Assembly: GCA_947165795.1 (NCBI GenBank)
Contig: CAMVBP010000010.1
Location: 1-19,014, forward strand
Length of the DNA: 19,014 nucleotides
Origin: an uncultured Treponema sp.
Lineage (GTDB): Bacteria > Spirochaetota > Spirochaetia > Treponematales > Treponemataceae
Direction of reading: 5' to 3'
Position numbers and translations under genes: made by a program. Of the stretch, positions 1 to 8,062 are shown piece after piece. Position 1 is the first letter of the stretch. Every line of letters starts with the position of its first letter. Under the pieces are notes generated by a model. The model saw nothing but the letters and a program-made list of their open reading frames with translations. It was not told the origin of the DNA and searched no databases.

Positions 1-1019
1 GTAAGTTTTACCCTCTCTAATTCCGCATAAGGAATCTCCAAATTAGCAGAAGCGCCCATTGCAAAATTTATGTCATTATAGAAAAGATGACCTGCGTACC
101 AGTCTGCACCTAAGTCAAAGCGCAAAGGTCCTAAAGGAATCTTTTCCAGTTTTAATCCTACAAAAGGAGAAAGCATTGTGTCGCTAACGGCTTCGAGCGT
201 AAGCGGTGCTTTATCTGATTTTCCGGTAAGCAAAGATGCAAAGCCGGCCCTTACAAAAAGATTCTGCAAAGGACCTGCCGTTACTTTTGGCGCAATTTCC
301 AAATCGCCAAGCAGCGGAACCTTCTTCTCTTCATCAGAGAATGTAAGGAACTGAACGCCGCCAAATGCATCTACACCCATTATCATTTTATTAGGCAATG
401 TATACTCATAACGGAAATCCAGAGAAATTCCATAATGAATTGTTTCTATTTCATTAATTGGCGCATGAAGCCATGTAACATCGGCTAAGCCCAGTGCAGC
501 CTTCCAGCTTGAACTGGTAAGTGTTGTTTCCTTTCCGGAAATGTAAACTGAACTTCCTTCTTTTGTGCCTGCAGCTACATATTCCTTTTCTACGTTCTTT
601 CGCTGTTTTTCTTTTTCGTATTCAACACGGGCAATCTCAAGAAGTCTTTTCTGTTCTTCTTCAAGTTCATGTTCACGCTGAACTTCATAAGCTTCAGAAA
701 TTACAGAATACATTTCTACAGCCTGTTCGTTATCAAGGTTGTTTTCAATAACGATTACAATCGCAGCCATTGCAAAGTCATAATCGTTATTAACAATCAA
801 GCGCCGAATCTTCTTTTCTGTATAATTTTCTATCAGATAATAATATTTATCATGATTATTTTCTGATAAAACTGTATTCAATTCATCTTCTGATTTTATT
901 ATGAATATATGGTCAATTTCCTTGTAAATTTTTGCGACATATTCTTCTACCGCAAACAAAGGTACTGAACATATAAAAATCAGAAATACTATGAAATATC
1001 TTTTAATACCCGTAAACAT
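1..1019 (-). CDS. Exported protein with helical segment and outer-membrane beta-barrel-like domain (3' end outside window)
   Basis: This frame is open from an ATG at 1019 to the window edge (339 codons and two bases) with no stop, so the C-terminus is missing. Residues 1-23 form a signal peptide with a probable cleavage site after LFA. Residues 26-110 look helical. Residues 110-147 are very rich in Glu, Lys, Arg and Gln and may form a coiled coil. From about residue 170 the sequence alternates hydrophobic and polar residues with many Gly and aromatics (for example GVDAFGGVQF, RFDLGADWYAG), as in outer-membrane beta-strands. The start is supported by an AGAGG ribosome-binding site a few bases upstream. 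The gene lies 22 bases after the stop of the Ig-array gene and is probably co-transcribed with it. I do not recognise a named family. A periplasmic helical domain followed by an outer-membrane barrel is inference from composition. Confidence 0.8.
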   Translation of the reverse strand, partial: MFTGIKRYFIVFLIFICSVPLFAVEEYVAKIYKEIDHIFIIKSEDELNTVLSENNHDKYYYLIENYTEKKIRRLIVNNDYDFAMAAIVIVIENNLDNEQAVEMYSVISEAYEVQREHELEEEQKRLLEIARVEYEKEKQRKNVEKEYVAAGTKEGSSVYISGKETTLTSSSWKAALGLADVTWLHAPINEIETIHYGISLDFRYEYTLPNKMIMGVDAFGGVQFLTFSDEEKKVPLLGDLEIAPKVTAGPLQNLFVRAGFASLLTGKSDKAPLTLEAVSDTMLSPFVGLKLEKIPLGPLRFDLGADWYAGHLFYNDINFAMGASANLEIPYAELERVKL

Positions 1020-1041
1020 AATCAGCCTCTTTCTCCATCTC

Positions 1042-4000
1042 CTAGAACACATTAGTTCTTAAACCGATTCCAAATTGTGGAATAAGATTCTTAATCTTAA
1101 CCTGGCTAGTAACGTCTGTAGGGATAAACCACAATGATCCTTCGGTGTACAATGAAAATGCACTGAACATCTTTACATTCTGCAACTGAACTCGTGGGAA
1201 TTCAAGTTGAGCCAACAGGGCAGAAAGAATCTGAGGTTTTCCGCTGGCAGTTTCCATAAAGTAAGAGAAATCTGCACCTACAGCAATCGAAGCATACAGC
1301 CAGTCAAAATCGTGACCAAAGAAATATGCGAATGGAATAGACGTAACGTTTGCAAGAATCTTAAAGCTCAAAACGTTTCCACCATAACGCAGGTTTGTAA
1401 GGTCAAGATTAAGAATAGAACTTACTGCATCTCGCTGCTCCTGTGTGAACTGACCAAATGAGAACTGAAGTTTTACAACATCATCGAAGGCTGTAAGACC
1501 AAGACCTGCTGCAAATAATGTAGAACCCCAGAACTTGAAATCAATATATAATCCCTGAATAAACGATGGTACTTCGTAAGAAGCCTTATCGCCTTTTCGT
1601 AATGTTACAACTACATCTTCAAGACTTACATCATCGTTAGAAAGTCCCGAAGCTACCAGAACCTGATTATATCTTCCGCCTGCAGAAGGAGCAATAAGCT
1701 TAACTGTAGGTTTAGTATTATCAATCTGAACGATAGTTCTTGTAACTGCAACTTCGCCATTCAACATTGTAGCACGAATCAGGAAGAAGTGGTAACCTTC
1801 TGCAATATCCTGATTTTCTATGCGGTACATCCACTTTTCATTCTTAGAAAGTTCAGTGAATGTTTTACCATTATCCATACTAAGCTCGATCTTTGCAACC
1901 TTCTTTGCAGCAACCATAGCCTTGTATTCCGGTGTAGCTTCTTTTGTCTTAGAAAGAAGAAGTTCATCTTCGCTTACAGAGTATCCTGCCTGACCGCGGA
2001 TATACGGACGATTAGTTGCAAAATCACCATAAGTAAAGTTATCAATTGTAATCCATGGTCCAACCGGACTATATGTAATTCTCTGTTCACGAGAAGAAAC
2101 TACTTTTCCAGTTGCAAGAACTGTATCTACTCTATATACGTGGTCGCCTTCCTGAATATTTTCAGGTCCAAGATCAAACTTAAAGAAGCCTGAATCTGTC
2201 AGCTGTGTTTCCTGCAGAGTCTGTCCGTCAAGAATAAGGCGGAGAGTTTCAATTTCGTTTTCAGACTCAGACATACCGTAAATTGTAAATACACCGTTCT
2301 TGTGTTCTCCATCCAGAGGATAAAGAATATCTACAGTTGCAGGAGGTCTGCTCTTATCCAAGTGAATATTGCGGCTTACATTTGTAATGTTTCCGGCAGC
2401 ATCTTTTGCAGTAACTTCTACGTTGTAGTTTCCGTCTGCAAGAGAACGTAAATCAAATGTCTGTCCGATAATTCTGTCTACTGTAAGCGGATAGTTTTCC
2501 GGTTTTCCACCCTTATCAAGGCTTCTTACAGTTACATAAAGATCTGTAACTTCTACATTATCATAAACAAATCCAGAGAAGAACAAGGTTCCTGTTGTAG
2601 TTGAATCATCAATAGGAAGTTCAAGAGAAAGTTCCGGAGCATTGTTATCAATATTAATCAAGCTTGAATACAATCCCTGAATTCCATAATTATCTGTAAT
2701 CTTTAAGAATACAACCTGTGTTCCACCAGGAATTGCACGAGTATCTACAGTATATTTCCATTCAGTTGTACCAACTGCATCGTTATAGCTGTTACCGTTA
2801 TCAAGAGAAAGCTGAACTTTCTGAATTCCGTTCTTATCACTTGACCATCCGGAAATTGTAATTGTTTCTCTTACAGTTTCATCAATTGTAGGAGCAACTA
2901 CAGCACCCTTTGGCTCTTCAAGAGAAACTCTGAAGGTTCTTGTAACTTCGTTTCCTTTTACGCCGTTAATATCAACTGCATAAACAGAAACTGTATGCTC
3001 GTTATCGGTCATTGTAGAAAGCGGTACCTGAATTACGAAATTACTCTTTAATTTGTATTCAGCTTCCGAATCTTCAAACTGGTAAACTTCATTTGTAGAA
3101 ACCTGTTTGTAAGGACCGTCATCAATCTTATAGTAAACAAAGCTTTCGCCATCATCATCAATTACAATTCCGGAAATTTCAAAGTCTCTTGTAATAACCT
3201 GCAAATCTTCTGGAATATTAATTTCTGCAACCGGAAGATCCGATTCAGTATCAATCAAGAAGTCCCACGATTCAATTGTCTTAACATTTCCGGCAGCATC
3301 GCGGAATACAAAAGACATTGTTTCGTCAATTGGAGCTGTTTCTGTACCAATCATTGTATATACAATGCGTCCAGGTGTAAGAGGAACTTTAATCTGTTCT
3401 TTTCCGCGTACAGGAGGTCCCACGTATTCAGCCTGATTAAAGTAGCCGTTATCTGCCGCTGTAAATACAATTGTATTTGTACCGTTGATTATATCGTCTC
3501 CCTTAGGAAGCTTTACATAAACTTCCGGAGGAGTAATATCCTTATCAATTGCTGTAAGACAGTAAGAAACATGACCACCCGAATCTTCGGCTTTAATATT
3601 AATCTTTACAAGTCCTTCAGGTAAGTCTGTAATATCTATTGTCTGAGAGAATGTTACTCCCTGTGAATTCTTCTGTGATCCAATATTGAATTCCTTCCAG
3701 GTTTCGCCGTTATCAAAAGAATATGATACATAACGGATTCCAAGAGCATCTGCTGCTGTTCCCGAAATTTTTACTTCATTATTAATCCATGAAGCAAGTT
3801 CAGGAGTTACAATATTTAAATCCGGTGGAGTTGAATCCACAATAAAGTTCAAAGGCTCAGATGTATAAGTTTTTCCTATTCTGTCTGTAATTCTTACAGA
3901 AACATTTTTGTAACGGCCGTCTTTTTCTGCCTTAAGCTTAATAAGATTTCCGTCTACTTCTACAAGTAATCCTGCTGTTGCAGAAACAAGCTCTGCTCTA

Positions 4001-7000
4001 AGCGGTGCAAAAGTATTTGCATAGTAATAGAATTCTGAATCTGTTGTAAGAATATACGAAGCTTCTTCTTCATTAAATGATGCTGAACCGTCAGGCAAAA
4101 CATAAATCTTAGATTCATCATCAATCTTGCTTTCATCCTTAGGGCGGATAATAGAAATATTTCCAACAATTGTCTGTTCAAGTGAACCGGCCTTTACAGT
4201 TACCTTACACTTATTTACACGAACAGGAAGGTTTGCAACAGGAATTTCTGCTGTCCATCTTGTCGGATTATCAGGGAGAGGTTTAATAAGTTTTGCACTT
4301 CCCTTCTGAACGTTATCTCCGCCGAAGGTTTCTTCTCCGCTGAATTCATAAGTAACTGAATTAACGGCAGCACCTGTATCTATATATACAGTAATTGTTT
4401 TTGCAGCTTTTTCGCCGTAATTCATAATTACAGGCATTCCGCTAAGATATTCGTTACCGTCAACCTTTGCAAAGTTTGCCGAAAGCGACGGATTCTTTAC
4501 TGCTGTAAATTTTCCTGCAATTAATTTTCCAGAAGCAGGATCTGTAATAGAGAAATCTACAGGATTATTTCCTTCATTCATTTCTGAACGATAGAATACC
4601 TTAAAGTTATCGCTGATTTCTCCCTGATAAACAGCAACTGCATAAACGTCAAAGCCGTCTAACCAGGAAATTACAGGAGCCTTAGCAACCGGCATTTTTC
4701 CATTTTCTTCCCTTACTTCAGGGATTGTTGTAAATGCAACTGCTTTTGCAGATTTATTTCCACCTGCACTTTCTGCAATAATTTCTACAACATACATACC
4801 AGGTGCAAAGCTCTGAGCATCAATAGAGAAATTAAAGTTTCCGCCGTTATCTACACTTAAAGACTGTAAATCGTTTGTTGCAGGATTTGCAGAAACAGAA
4901 GCAATTACACCCTTTTGAATGTTTGCGCCTGCACTAAGAAGTCTGTATTTTACATTACCAACTCCAGTTTCGCATTTAACGTTTCCGGAAATTGTAACGC
5001 TTTCGTATCTTGCATCTATTGCTGTAGAAGATGTCTGGTCTAATGTAATTACCGGTAAAGCAGTGTCTGCCTTAAATCTGATTGGTGAAGATTCAAGAGT
5101 GTTTCCTTCAGCAGTTTTAACTCTTACAATTACATCTGCAGAAGAACCAACGGCATCCTGTGCAATAAGTTTAATCTGGTTTCCATCAAGTTCTGCTTTT
5201 GCAAATGGAGTTGAAGGAACGAGTTCAACCGACTGTGCAGTTGCTCCAAGAACAAAGCAGCTTGCAGGGAATTCCATATTATTAATTACAGAACCATCTG
5301 AATCAAAACGACTGTCATCGAATACAATTTTTGGTTCATCTGTTTCTATTTTTGTTGTGTTAGTTACATAGAACAAAGTTTTATATGTCGAAGTTCTTCC
5401 AATTGAATCTGTTGCAGTAATCAATGCTTTTATTACACCTTTAGGGAAGTCGCTTGCAACAGGAATATTTACAACATAAGAAGAAGCATTTTTTAATTCA
5501 ACATCATTTTCAATTGAACCATCGCTGCCCCAATTAAAAGTTGTATGAACGTTAGTCAGTCCTACCTGAGATTCTACAGTAACGGCAAATGTTGAACCGC
5601 TTTCCGGATGAATAGCCATTCCGGTATTAAAATCAATGGAATCTTTTCCGCGGTTAACCTTTTTATTTGTAAAGGTTGGCGCAATTCCTTTTGAAACGAT
5701 ATTTGTAACTACAGGATTTCCTTCTACTCCGTTTACATCTATAGGAGTAACAATTACTTTATGATTTCCTGCATTCAATTCTCCAGGAGGAAGAATCTGA
5801 TAATAGAATACACCGTTTGTTTCAAATACATACGGCTCCTGAGTATCAAGCTGAATCTTTACTGCACTTACAGCCTCATCATCTGTAATAATACCGCGCG
5901 CATAAAGTGCGTCAGAGTCTGCAAATATCTGACCATCTGAAGGTTCCGAAACTACAGCTACAGGCTTATCAGATTCCTGATTAAGTTTTATATCGCGTGA
6001 AATTTCTACAACGTTTCTTGCAAGGTCTACTGCCTTAATTGTAAATTTCTTTGATTTATCTTTTAAACCGATTGTATCTACTTCTACAGCCCAATAAGGG
6101 TTACCAGGAATAATTTCTATTTCTCCGGAAGTATCTGAACCGAATGTCCAGCTTAAAGAAGTAATTCCTACTGTATCTTTTGCAATACCGGCAATTGTAA
6201 ATTTACCGTTTGATTCTTCATCTGCAGCAGGAGTAATAACCTTTACATCAGGTTTTGTATTATCTACAAAGTAAAGGAAGGTATAAATTCCCACAGAACC
6301 TGCCATATCGGTTGCACGGAACCATAAAACGTTCGGGCCGTCCTGGAATTTTTTTGTATCAAGGCTTAAAGAGAATGTACAGATATCTTTTGCCTTATTT
6401 GTACTGAGTTTTACTGGTGCAAACAGTTTTCCGTTATCTGTTGAATATTCAAGCTGTTTAATTCCGTTTCCATCAGAAACAACACCTTCGAATTTTACTG
6501 TTCCAGAAACAAGAACACCCATTTCCTCATTATTTACAAGAGTAACAGGCTGTTTTCGGTCAAGCTGCCAGGTTACTACAAGAGGATTACTTACAACAGG
6601 AGTTTCGTTAATATCATAACCGATAACTTTTATAGTATGCGGACCTTCTTCAAGATCGTTTGTATCAAGATAATATGACCAGAATTCAGTACCTTCGGCT
6701 TCAACACGTTTTTCAATTTCTGTTCCTTCATCAAGAATTAATTCAACGCGCGAAACACCATCATCATCAACACAACTACCGATAATGTTAAGGTTACCGA
6801 TTACGCGCATATTTGGATAAGGGTTTGTAACACCACAAATTGGAATATCAGATTTTGGATCAAGCCAGATATTATGAGGCCCTTCTATATATGTATTACC
6901 ACCGAGGTCTTTTGCGGTAATCAAAATATTATATTTACCGGCCTTTTTGCTTTCCAGATCAAAAGTTTCCTGCCAGCTGTTTAAGTTTTCAACTTCGACA

Positions 7001-7086
7001 TCTTCAATGTCTTTTTTTCCGTGTGCAAAAATAGAGATCGCCGCAAACAGGAAGAGAGAGATTGTAAAATACTTTTTAAAATTCAT
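1042..7086 (-). CDS. Giant exported Ig-like repeat protein with C-terminal barrel-like domain
   Basis: The protein has 2014 residues. Residues 1-21 are a signal peptide, probably cut after IFA. Most of the chain is an array of roughly 95-residue beta-sandwich modules of bacterial Ig-like type. Each follows a pattern such as P..I..P.dG....g...I.G.a.DD.GI..V..S.DNG, then W.Y..DT, G.h.v.v.A.D..GN and a linker D.t.P. Two modules near residues 630 and 1045 differ and resemble each other. From about residue 1845 the pattern changes to Gly- and aromatic-rich amphipathic strands, and the chain ends in RTNVF, a terminal Phe as in BAM-recognised outer-membrane proteins. The ATG has a GGAGG ribosome-binding site eight bases upstream. 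The likely role is a surface adhesin or structural protein anchored in the outer membrane. That role is inferred; the Ig-like repeats are visible directly. Confidence 0.88.
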   Translation of the reverse strand: MNFKKYFTISLFLFAAISIFAHGKKDIEDVEVENLNSWQETFDLESKKAGKYNILITAKDLGGNTYIEGPHNIWLDPKSDIPICGVTNPYPNMRVIGNLNIIGSCVDDDGVSRVELILDEGTEIEKRVEAEGTEFWSYYLDTNDLEEGPHTIKVIGYDINETPVVSNPLVVTWQLDRKQPVTLVNNEEMGVLVSGTVKFEGVVSDGNGIKQLEYSTDNGKLFAPVKLSTNKAKDICTFSLSLDTKKFQDGPNVLWFRATDMAGSVGIYTFLYFVDNTKPDVKVITPAADEESNGKFTIAGIAKDTVGITSLSWTFGSDTSGEIEIIPGNPYWAVEVDTIGLKDKSKKFTIKAVDLARNVVEISRDIKLNQESDKPVAVVSEPSDGQIFADSDALYARGIITDDEAVSAVKIQLDTQEPYVFETNGVFYYQILPPGELNAGNHKVIVTPIDVNGVEGNPVVTNIVSKGIAPTFTNKKVNRGKDSIDFNTGMAIHPESGSTFAVTVESQVGLTNVHTTFNWGSDGSIENDVELKNASSYVVNIPVASDFPKGVIKALITATDSIGRTSTYKTLFYVTNTTKIETDEPKIVFDDSRFDSDGSVINNMEFPASCFVLGATAQSVELVPSTPFAKAELDGNQIKLIAQDAVGSSADVIVRVKTAEGNTLESSPIRFKADTALPVITLDQTSSTAIDARYESVTISGNVKCETGVGNVKYRLLSAGANIQKGVIASVSANPATNDLQSLSVDNGGNFNFSIDAQSFAPGMYVVEIIAESAGGNKSAKAVAFTTIPEVREENGKMPVAKAPVISWLDGFDVYAVAVYQGEISDNFKVFYRSEMNEGNNPVDFSITDPASGKLIAGKFTAVKNPSLSANFAKVDGNEYLSGMPVIMNYGEKAAKTITVYIDTGAAVNSVTYEFSGEETFGGDNVQKGSAKLIKPLPDNPTRWTAEIPVANLPVRVNKCKVTVKAGSLEQTIVGNISIIRPKDESKIDDESKIYVLPDGSASFNEEEASYILTTDSEFYYYANTFAPLRAELVSATAGLLVEVDGNLIKLKAEKDGRYKNVSVRITDRIGKTYTSEPLNFIVDSTPPDLNIVTPELASWINNEVKISGTAADALGIRYVSYSFDNGETWKEFNIGSQKNSQGVTFSQTIDITDLPEGLVKINIKAEDSGGHVSYCLTAIDKDITPPEVYVKLPKGDDIINGTNTIVFTAADNGYFNQAEYVGPPVRGKEQIKVPLTPGRIVYTMIGTETAPIDETMSFVFRDAAGNVKTIESWDFLIDTESDLPVAEINIPEDLQVITRDFEISGIVIDDDGESFVYYKIDDGPYKQVSTNEVYQFEDSEAEYKLKSNFVIQVPLSTMTDNEHTVSVYAVDINGVKGNEVTRTFRVSLEEPKGAVVAPTIDETVRETITISGWSSDKNGIQKVQLSLDNGNSYNDAVGTTEWKYTVDTRAIPGGTQVVFLKITDNYGIQGLYSSLINIDNNAPELSLELPIDDSTTTGTLFFSGFVYDNVEVTDLYVTVRSLDKGGKPENYPLTVDRIIGQTFDLRSLADGNYNVEVTAKDAAGNITNVSRNIHLDKSRPPATVDILYPLDGEHKNGVFTIYGMSESENEIETLRLILDGQTLQETQLTDSGFFKFDLGPENIQEGDHVYRVDTVLATGKVVSSREQRITYSPVGPWITIDNFTYGDFATNRPYIRGQAGYSVSEDELLLSKTKEATPEYKAMVAAKKVAKIELSMDNGKTFTELSKNEKWMYRIENQDIAEGYHFFLIRATMLNGEVAVTRTIVQIDNTKPTVKLIAPSAGGRYNQVLVASGLSNDDVSLEDVVVTLRKGDKASYEVPSFIQGLYIDFKFWGSTLFAAGLGLTAFDDVVKLQFSFGQFTQEQRDAVSSILNLDLTNLRYGGNVLSFKILANVTSIPFAYFFGHDFDWLYASIAVGADFSYFMETASGKPQILSALLAQLEFPRVQLQNVKMFSAFSLYTEGSLWFIPTDVTSQVKIKNLIPQFGIGLRTNVF

Positions 7087-7143
7087 TATTTTGCCTCCAA
7101 AAATAACGACTACTAAAACTGTTTCTCTCCATGTTCAATTTTA

Positions 7144-7157
7144 GTATAGAATTATAC
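7144..7157 (-). promoter_or_regulatory. Putative promoter -10 for the Ig-array operon, inside an inverted repeat
   Basis: On the minus strand a perfect TATAAT lies at 7156-7151, about 65 bases before the ATG at 7086. It sits inside the inverted repeat GTATA-gaat-TATAC (7144-7157), which could be an operator or chance in AT-rich DNA. No good -35 is visible at 16-18 bases. Confidence 0.4.
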
Positions 7158-7205
7158 TTTTTATTTATCGACAGATTTAGACTATAAAATTACTAAATTT
7201 TCGGG

Positions 7206-7211
7206 TATAAT
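7206..7211 (+). promoter_or_regulatory. Putative -10 for the sirtuin gene
   Basis: A perfect TATAAT preceded by GGG lies 32 bases before the TTG start. It predicts a leader of about 25 bases carrying the GGGGGT ribosome-binding site (7231-7236). The -35 region is weak. Confidence 0.45.
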
Positions 7212-7243
7212 AAATATATCCGGGAAAACAGGGGGTAACTTTT

Positions 7244-7984
7244 TTGAATAAACCTGATATTAATATTTTACAACAACTTATTGATAAAAGCAAAAGAATT
7301 GTTTTTTTCGGCGGCGCAGGCGTTTCTACCGAATCCGGAATTCCTGATTTTAGAAGCGTAGACGGTTTATATAATCAGCAATGGAAATACCCGCCGGAGC
7401 AAATTATAAGCAGAAGCTTTTTTGACGCTAACCCAAAAGAATTCTACAGGTTTTACCGCGCAAAATTACTCCCAAAAGGAATTGAACCGAATGCTGCCCA
7501 TTATAAACTTGCCGAAATGGAGCAGAAAGGAAAACTGTCTGCAGTTATTACACAGAATATCGACGGTCTTCATCAAAAAGCAGGAAGCAAGGTTGTTTAT
7601 GAACTTCATGGAAGCACATTAAGAAATTACTGCATGGACTGTCATGAATTCTATGATGAGAAGATAATAGAAGAAAGTGAAAATTCACCTGACGGGCTTC
7701 CTCACTGCAAGAAATGCGGCGGTCTTATAAAACCGGATGTTGTTTTGTACGAAGAAGGTCTGGATGATGAAATTATCAATAATTCGATAACTGCAATAAA
7801 AGAAGCAGACATGCTTATTATTGGTGGAACTTCCCTAACGGTTTATCCGGCCGCAGGTCTTGTAAATTATTTTAAAGGCGATTCTCTTGTTTTACTGAAC
7901 AAAAGCGAAACGTCTCAGGATCATTATGCAACGCTAGCAATTCACGAACCAATCGGTCAGGTGCTGAGCCAGATAATAGTATAA
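7244..7984 (+). CDS. Sir2-family NAD-dependent protein deacylase
   Basis: This is a complete 246-residue sirtuin, close to the usual length of bacterial single-domain members (CobB/SrtN type). It would remove acetyl or other acyl groups from protein lysines, consuming NAD+ and yielding nicotinamide and O-acyl-ADP-ribose. The Rossmann motif GGAGVSTESGIPDFR spans residues 23-37, the NAD motif TQNIDGLH 103-110, and the catalytic His is H122 in LHGS. The structural zinc is held by C130, C133, C155 and C158. GGTSLTVYPA at 194-203 is the second nucleotide motif. All key residues are present, so it should be active in the cytoplasm. The start is TTG, chosen because GGGGGT lies seven bases upstream and no better start precedes the Rossmann fold. 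It is a single gene, divergent from the Ig-array operon and convergent with the metallopeptidase-like gene. The acyl preference cannot be read with confidence. Confidence 0.96.
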   Translation: MNKPDINILQQLIDKSKRIVFFGGAGVSTESGIPDFRSVDGLYNQQWKYPPEQIISRSFFDANPKEFYRFYRAKLLPKGIEPNAAHYKLAEMEQKGKLSAVITQNIDGLHQKAGSKVVYELHGSTLRNYCMDCHEFYDEKIIEESENSPDGLPHCKKCGGLIKPDVVLYEEGLDDEIINNSITAIKEADMLIIGGTSLTVYPAAGLVNYFKGDSLVLLNKSETSQDHYATLAIHEPIGQVLSQIIV

Positions 7985-7990
7985 TCGTAC

Positions 7991-8026
7991 TGCTCAACAA
8001 GTGCAGTTTGAGTTGCTCAACAAGTG
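7991..8026. repeat. 13-bp direct repeat between convergent genes
   Basis: TGCTCAACAAGTG occurs at 7991-8003 and again at 8014-8026, ten bases apart, just after the sirtuin stop. It adjoins a palindrome (8029-8053) and probably belongs to the same small intergenic element. Confidence 0.65.
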
Positions 8027-8028
8027 GC

Positions 8029-8053
8029 GGTGGTTGAGGCTCTCGAAACCACC
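8029..8053. repeat. REP-like palindrome (possible shared 3' hairpin)
   Basis: GGTGGTT (8029-8035) pairs with AACCACC (8047-8053), and GAG (8036-8038) can pair with CTC (8042-8044) inside, leaving a GCT loop and a short bulge. It lies between the convergent sirtuin and metallopeptidase-like genes. Neither strand has a following T-run, so it is not a typical intrinsic terminator. It resembles small dispersed palindromes of other bacteria and could protect 3' ends of transcripts. Confidence 0.5.
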
Positions 8054-8062
8054 ATATTAAAC

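Noticed and set aside
521..866. Plus-strand open frames of 76 and 65 codons
   Set aside because: They are antisense to the continuous minus-strand frame 1-1019, which has a signal peptide and ribosome-binding site. Their composition is unlike a real protein.
4919..5371. Plus-strand open frame of 150 codons inside the Ig-array gene
   Set aside because: It is antisense to a long gene with clear repeats, has no ribosome-binding site and no recognisable domain.
8029..8053. Intrinsic terminator for the sirtuin gene
   Set aside because: The hairpin is not followed by a T-run on either strand, so a REP-like element is the better description.
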